From positions 1 through 22,290 of IMG/VR virus record IMGVR_UViG_3300025769_000935: DNA of 22,290 bases; one strand, written 5' to 3'. Shown here one piece after another: positions 18,184-22,290 of this stretch (position 1 is its first letter; each line of letters begins with the position of its first letter). Made by a program: the position numbers and the translations under genes. Below the pieces are notes generated by a model. It searched no databases. It was given only the letters and a program-made list of their open reading frames with translations, and was not told the origin of the DNA. This DNA comes from a virus.

Positions 18184-18240
18184 AAAGCTGGGCTAGGTTC
18201 ATTACCGAATAAGAGCTGTCACCTCTGTGCCCCGCTTTTT
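18184..18240 (+). other. Predicted three-way-junction RNA after terS
   Basis: AAAGCTGGGC (18184-18193) pairs with GCCCCGCTTT (18229-18238) at 9 of 10 positions, followed by extra T residues. Inside are two small stems, GGT/ACC (18196-18206) and AGAG/CTCT (18212-18226). Together they give an outer stem enclosing two hairpins. It lies between terS and the homing endonuclease; it may be a terminator-like element or a relic of the insertion. It is not a tRNA. Confidence 0.4.
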
Positions 18241-18269
18241 AATGTGACTAACTGATGACAAGGTTAATT

Positions 18270-18755
18270 ATGAATAAAGAAATAGAGAATAAAATAAGAG
18301 ATAGGTTTTATTATTCATCGGAGGATGGTTTGCTTTATAGGGATGGCATTTTGGTTGGCACAAAATGTTACCGCGGTTATTTGAAGTTGACGTTCCTAAA
18401 AAAAGAGTATTTGGTTCATAGGTTGTGCTGGTTTTTATATCACGGCGTTTGGCCTAATGTGATAGATCACATAAACCATGACAAGACAGATAATAGAATT
18501 TCAAATATTAGAAATGTTACTCATAGAGCTAATAACATGAACCAGTCGCTGAGAAAATCAAATGAGTTGGGTTTGTCTGGTGTTTATTGGTGTAATACTA
18601 AGAAAAACTTTCGCGCTCAAATAAGAGTTGACGGCAAGAAGACTAACCTTGGATCTTTCGGGGTGCTTTTAGATGCTGCCGCCGTAATAATAAAAGCTAG
18701 AAGTAAGTACGGCTACCATGAAAATCATGGAGCCGCTAATGCGTTCTCTAACTAA
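18270..18755 (+). CDS. HNH homing endonuclease with AP2-type DNA-binding domain
   Basis: 161 residues from the ATG at 18270 (AAGG 6 nt upstream); an earlier in-frame ATG at 18255 has no ribosome site. Residues about 12-92 form the HNH nuclease: FYYSSEDGLLYRDG, EYLVHRLCWFLYHGVWP, then IDHINHDKTDNRISNIRNVT with metal-binding His and Asn. Residues about 101-150 form an AP2-like domain: GLSGVYWCNTKKNFRAQIRV, DGKKTNLGSF, AAAVIIKARSKYG, and the usual YHENHG end. It is free-standing, inserted between terS and terL, and its last 38 nt overlap the terL reading frame. Such selfish nucleases cut phages lacking the insert and spread by repair. Confidence 0.9.
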   Translation: MNKEIENKIRDRFYYSSEDGLLYRDGILVGTKCYRGYLKLTFLKKEYLVHRLCWFLYHGVWPNVIDHINHDKTDNRISNIRNVTHRANNMNQSLRKSNELGLSGVYWCNTKKNFRAQIRVDGKKTNLGSFGVLLDAAAVIIKARSKYGYHENHGAANAFSN

Positions 18756-20409
18756 GATTTTAGATGCTATAGAGCCAAGAATACTCGCCCAAGCTGGTAA
18801 ACTAGAAGAGTCAGTGTACGGCATAGTAAAAGAGGTTGATAAGGTTAATGGTAAGTTGGTGCCTACATTTTGTCGTAAATGGAAAGGTACCATAGGAAAC
18901 ATGAGGCCCACTGATGATAAGCCAACTATTTGGTTAATAGAGAAGCTGGAGCCTCTTATTTTGAAACATAAGAAAGTAAAGGGTGCTTTTGGTGGTAGAG
19001 CAGGAACCAAGTCAATAATGGCTATGGATGCCATGATCGGTGAGGTTAATTCGTCGGGGGCTGGTGTATTCTGTTTGCGTGAAAGAATGAAATCAATATC
19101 CCAATCAATATATCGTGGTATGAATGGGCGTATAGGTGAGCTAGATTTTGCTGGCTTTAATCCTGTTGAATCTAAGTGGAAGATAGACCACAGGAACGGC
19201 GGCATAATATCCTTTGGCGGACTAATGAATGTTGAGGATATGAAATCACTGTTTAAATATAAGTATTTCTTTTTAGAGGAAGCAGCAAAAACAAGTCAAC
19301 ACGCACTTGATACTTTAGGCCCTACGTTGCGTGGTGTTGATGGGGCTGAAATGTGGCTGATCTGGAATGCGTTATCGAGTAACGACCCTATGAGCCAGGA
19401 GTTTATAGTGCCTTACCAGGCGCATTATGATCGAAAAGGCTACTACGAGGATGAATACCACCTGTTGATTAAGGTTGGCTTTGAAGATAATCCTTTTTTT
19501 AAGCACGATAAGTCTTTGGTGGAAGAATACGAAAAAGACACCGAAAAAGTAAATGATGGTCGAATGAGCAAGACTAGGTATGAGCATATTTGGCATGGAG
19601 CCTTTAATGATGATGTGGAGAACTCCTTGATTGTTTCAGATTGGTTTGATGCTTGTATTGATGCTCACAAGAAATTAGGGTTTGAGTCAACAGGTGGCAA
19701 GGTTGTCGGTTTTGATCCAAGCGACGTGGGCGGTGATGCCGCAGGTTATGCAGAAAGGCATGGCGTAGTATTTATGGGGCTTGATGAAATAGAGGGTGAG
19801 AATGGCAATAGAAAATTTGATATTGCTTGTAGAAATGCTCTTAATTTTGGCGCTGATTCTTTTGGTTGGGATGGGGATGGCTTGGGCGCTATTTTACGTG
19901 ACCAGGCAACAAGTAATTTTAGTGGCACTAGAGTTCATACTTTCATGTATAAAGGAAGCTCTGAGGTTCACTACCCTAACGCTGTGTTTAGCTCTGATAA
20001 TTCTAGCATTGACATTGCTGCTGGCAGATTAAACAAAGATGTATTCGCTAACAAGAAGTCACAAAATATAACAAATTTTGCTGACCGAGTGTATAAAACG
20101 TATGAAGCAGTTGTTCATGGTAAATATCACAAACCTGAGGAATTGATAAGCTTTTGTAGTGAGTCTATAAAGCCAGAGATGCTTCAAAAGTTACGAGCAG
20201 AGGCTTGTAAGCTACCGTTAAAGCCCAGCGACAAGATAAGGTTTTACACTAAAGAAGAATTGAGAAAGGGTATTTTACTTGGTGATGGCAGTCGCTTAAA
20301 AATACCTAGCCCCAACATATTTGATGCCGCTGTACTATCTTTCGACAATTCGAGTATAATAAACAAGAAAAAGAAAGTTAATCTTAAATTCAAAACAGTT
20401 TGCAGGTAA
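18718..20409 (+). CDS. terL: Large terminase subunit (packaging ATPase-nuclease)
   Basis: Up to 563 residues. Walker A is GGRAGTKS (92-99), Walker B YKYFFLEEA (181-189) with Glu188 as catalytic candidate, and coupling motif III WLIWNALSSNDP (213-224). The C-terminal RNase H-like nuclease has GFDPSDVGGDA (331-341, first Asp at 333), GWDGDG (383-388) and FDAAVLSFD (535-543), giving the usual acidic triad. The start is uncertain: ATG codons at 18718, 18727 and 18739 all lack a good ribosome site, and the first two lie within the end of the homing endonuclease gene. The enzyme cuts concatemeric DNA and drives it into the procapsid through the portal. The family resembles PBSX/P22-type large terminases. 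Confidence 0.94.
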   Translation: MKIMEPLMRSLTKILDAIEPRILAQAGKLEESVYGIVKEVDKVNGKLVPTFCRKWKGTIGNMRPTDDKPTIWLIEKLEPLILKHKKVKGAFGGRAGTKSIMAMDAMIGEVNSSGAGVFCLRERMKSISQSIYRGMNGRIGELDFAGFNPVESKWKIDHRNGGIISFGGLMNVEDMKSLFKYKYFFLEEAAKTSQHALDTLGPTLRGVDGAEMWLIWNALSSNDPMSQEFIVPYQAHYDRKGYYEDEYHLLIKVGFEDNPFFKHDKSLVEEYEKDTEKVNDGRMSKTRYEHIWHGAFNDDVENSLIVSDWFDACIDAHKKLGFESTGGKVVGFDPSDVGGDAAGYAERHGVVFMGLDEIEGENGNRKFDIACRNALNFGADSFGWDGDGLGAILRDQATSNFSGTRVHTFMYKGSSEVHYPNAVFSSDNSSIDIAAGRLNKDVFANKKSQNITNFADRVYKTYEAVVHGKYHKPEELISFCSESIKPEMLQKLRAEACKLPLKPSDKIRFYTKEELRKGILLGDGSRLKIPSPNIFDAAVLSFDNSSIINKKKKVNLKFKTVCR

Positions 20410-20414
20410 TAAGC

Positions 20415-22290
20415 ATGCCATTAAAGCAGAATTATTCAAACATCAGCGATGTGTTGATAATGATACAGAAAGCGCAGGACGCAGAGCAATACCAGCGCGA
20501 CGAAGTTAGGGAAGCACGCCGATTCATAACAGAAAAGGATGGTATGTGGGACGAGTACGCAAGAACGGCAATGGATGGGAGATTCCGTGGCACTTTTGAT
20601 ATGTGTACACCTATCATCGATGGTATATCTGGCGAGATAGAACAAAGCGATTTTACTGTTAGAGTTGCCCCGTCTGGTGGTGAAGCCTCAAAAGATACAG
20701 CGAAGTTACTGGATGGTGTTATTCGCAACATCAGAAATATATCTAACGCTGAGGACGTATTTAATAAGATGGGTCGCACTAACGTAATAGGCGGATTTGA
20801 TGCGTTAGAGATAACCCAAGAGTGGGTTGATGGTGACTCATTCGACCAAGACTTGTTTATACGTCATGTGCCTAACGCTGTTGATTCTGTGTGGTTTGAT
20901 TTATCCTCTGTACAGCAAGATAGAAGTGATGCTAACTGGGCTGTTAAGCTTGTTGCGTTGCCGATAGCTGAGTATAACGCTAGATGGCCTGATGGCGGCG
21001 GTATGTCTGTTGGTGATAATGCCAGAAGCGATTACGGAAACAGAAGTAACTACAATCAAAAAGAAGTTGTTACGGTTGGTAAGCTTTATTACAGGAAACC
21101 GCGCAAAATAGAATTGGTGCGAATGACTGACGGATCTGTTTATCGTGATAATGATGATTTTCAAGCGGTAAAAGATGAGCTGGCGCAGTCTGGTATATTT
21201 GTGGAAACTGACGAAAACGGAAACGAGAAGCGTAGAACTAGGGAAAGCTGGCGCGTTTATTCTCGAATGTTTGATGGAAGCGACTGGTTAGACGAAGAAG
21301 AAGAAACGGTTTTTGATTACGTTCCATTAGTACCGATTTACGGTAACTATGACATCGTTAGCAACGACACTATCTATTTTGGCAAGCTAAAGAACCTATA
21401 CGATCAACAGCGTTCGCTTAACTACGCTATGAGCCGTGATATTGAGGATGGCGCTTTATCGCCATCGCCTACCGTCTGGATGACTGACGAAATGGCCGAG
21501 GGCAATGATTATTCAGAAATGAATACAGATCGCGCCCCGGTTAGAATATTCAATCTCGATAGAGAAAACCCTAACTTACTTCCTACTTTCACTGGTGGCC
21601 CGCAAGCAAGTCAAGGATTGCAAACAACAATACAAAACATGCAACAGATGATTGGCACATCATCGAACACTTTTGTTGCTCAACAAGGTAATGCTAACGC
21701 ACAGCAAAGCGGCGTGGCTGGTTTGCAACAAATAGAGCAGGGTAATGTTGGTAATATCAAGTGGTTCAGGGCGTTAGAAGTTACCATATGCCAAACTGGT
21801 AAAGTATTAATTAATGCTATCCCAAGAGTTTATGATGCTACCAGGCAGGTGCGCGTGCTTGAAGAAGATGGCACGTCAGATATAGTTACTTTAAATCAAA
21901 CTGTATTCGACGAGCAAACTCAAAAGAACATCACCCTTAATGATTTATCGATAGGTGAATATGATGTGGTTTGTGAGGTAGGCCCAGCATTTAATAGTGC
22001 ACAAAAAGAAGCAGCCCGAAGCTTTGAGGCCATGGCGAGCATTAGTCCTGAATTCGCACAGTCTGGCATGGATATTTGGCTTAAGAATAAGAAAGAGCCG
22101 GGTATGGATCAGATGGCTGAGCGTTTCAGAGAGCAGTTATTTAACGCTGGTTTAATACCTGAAAGCCAATGGACAGATGAAGAGCGGCAAAAAGTTATGG
22201 AGCAGCAACAGGCAGCAGCTAACCAGCCGCCGCAAGAAGATCCAAACATGCTTATCGCTCAAGCAGAAATAGAAAGATCACAAGCGGAGC
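20415..22290 (+). CDS. Portal protein, P22 type, 3' end cut
   Basis: The frame runs from ATG 20415 (AGGT about 7 nt upstream, 6 nt after terL stop) without a stop to the window end, 625 codons; P22 portal has about 725 residues, so about 100 are probably missing. It starts MPLKQNYSNISDVLIMIQKA and shows features of P22-like portals: an early helical region with RREARRF-like sequence, an FDMCTPIIDGISGEIEQSDF segment, an interior VPLVPIYGNYD stretch (about residues 304-314), then KNLYDQQRSLNYAMSRDIE and a Gln-rich helical region (QANAQQSGVAGLQQIEQG). Portal forms the twelve-fold ring at one capsid vertex and gates DNA entry and exit. Frame uninterrupted. Confidence 0.88.
   Translation, partial: MPLKQNYSNISDVLIMIQKAQDAEQYQRDEVREARRFITEKDGMWDEYARTAMDGRFRGTFDMCTPIIDGISGEIEQSDFTVRVAPSGGEASKDTAKLLDGVIRNIRNISNAEDVFNKMGRTNVIGGFDALEITQEWVDGDSFDQDLFIRHVPNAVDSVWFDLSSVQQDRSDANWAVKLVALPIAEYNARWPDGGGMSVGDNARSDYGNRSNYNQKEVVTVGKLYYRKPRKIELVRMTDGSVYRDNDDFQAVKDELAQSGIFVETDENGNEKRRTRESWRVYSRMFDGSDWLDEEEETVFDYVPLVPIYGNYDIVSNDTIYFGKLKNLYDQQRSLNYAMSRDIEDGALSPSPTVWMTDEMAEGNDYSEMNTDRAPVRIFNLDRENPNLLPTFTGGPQASQGLQTTIQNMQQMIGTSSNTFVAQQGNANAQQSGVAGLQQIEQGNVGNIKWFRALEVTICQTGKVLINAIPRVYDATRQVRVLEEDGTSDIVTLNQTVFDEQTQKNITLNDLSIGEYDVVCEVGPAFNSAQKEAARSFEAMASISPEFAQSGMDIWLKNKKEPGMDQMAERFREQLFNAGLIPESQWTDEERQKVMEQQQAAANQPPQEDPNMLIAQAEIERSQAE

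Noticed and set aside
18184-18240. tRNA gene
   Set aside because: Too short, lacks a T-arm and anticodon-arm layout; only an outer stem with two small hairpins.
18177-18720. Group I intron around the homing endonuclease
   Set aside because: terL keeps all motifs downstream and terS ends with its normal C terminus, so no split gene is evident; no intron core was seen.
18669-19205. 178-codon minus-strand frame over terL
   Set aside because: Antisense shadow of terL and the endonuclease gene, with no supporting signal.

Overview
The window is part of a tailed bacteriophage genome with a P22-like (short-tailed, podovirus) plan. The evidence is the order small terminase, large terminase, P22-type portal at the right end, and three consecutive low-complexity DNA-ejection-type proteins followed by a short tailspike-like protein at the left end. 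Both ends are cut inside genes: an ejection protein at base 1 and the portal at base 22290. On a circular or permuted map the missing part would be portal, scaffold, coat, neck and tail genes. The DNA is moderately AT-rich by eye, genes are packed with 1-4 nt overlaps, and Shine-Dalgarno sequences are strong. The replication, recombination and Nin-type genes point to a gammaproteobacterial host, quite possibly aquatic; the host cannot be fixed from the sequence. No integrase, tRNA, rRNA, IS element or CRISPR array was seen, so temperate or virulent lifestyle is undecided, although two repressor-like regions are present.

Layout. (1) 1-5833, plus strand: late virion genes. These are three ejection-type proteins, an own promoter at 4037-4064, a short tailspike/adaptor protein with a head-binding-like N terminus and two carbohydrate-binding-like repeats, and two unknown proteins. 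(2) 5837-10038, minus strand: a leftward early operon ending at a strong leftward terminator. In transcription order it encodes an Ala-rich repeat protein, a small unknown, two winged-helix proteins, a C5 cytosine DNA methyltransferase, a coiled-coil/HTH protein, a NinB-like protein, a 34-residue membrane peptide and NinG. (3) 10039-10195: divergent control region with palindromes. (4) 10196-12985, plus strand: ribbon-helix-helix protein, replication initiator carrying an iteron array inside its gene (a lambda-type origin candidate), probable helicase-loader-like protein, and a run of small proteins ending with a secreted one and a bidirectional terminator. (5) 12993-13590, minus strand: a small operon headed by a Cro/C1-like HTH protein, with two tiny ORFs. 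(6) 13591-13727: second divergent switch with TTGCAA-type operators. (7) 13728-15705, plus strand: a Cys-rich protein, an unknown, a Sak3/DUF1071-like annealing protein, a YqaJ-type exonuclease and SSB, together a complete phage recombination set. (8) 15781-17718: a lysis-like region (DUF5675-like, DUF1353-like, a Lys-rich repeat protein, a multi-spanning membrane protein and a holin-like protein) closed by a terminator. (9) 17760-22290: packaging genes, with an HNH/AP2 homing endonuclease inserted between terS and terL and overlapping the terL start.

The parts fit together as follows. The initiator, loader-like protein and internal iterons start replication. The annealing protein, exonuclease and SSB on one strand and NinB/NinG on the other handle recombination. 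The methyltransferase may protect phage DNA. The late genes package DNA, build the ejection apparatus and lyse the cell. With the small ORFs added, no stretch over 300 bases lacks a gene or a described element. The most distinctive structures are the iteron array inside the initiator gene, the two palindrome-rich divergent switches, the simple-sequence Ala-rich gene, the homing endonuclease at the terS/terL junction, and several very small membrane or secreted proteins.
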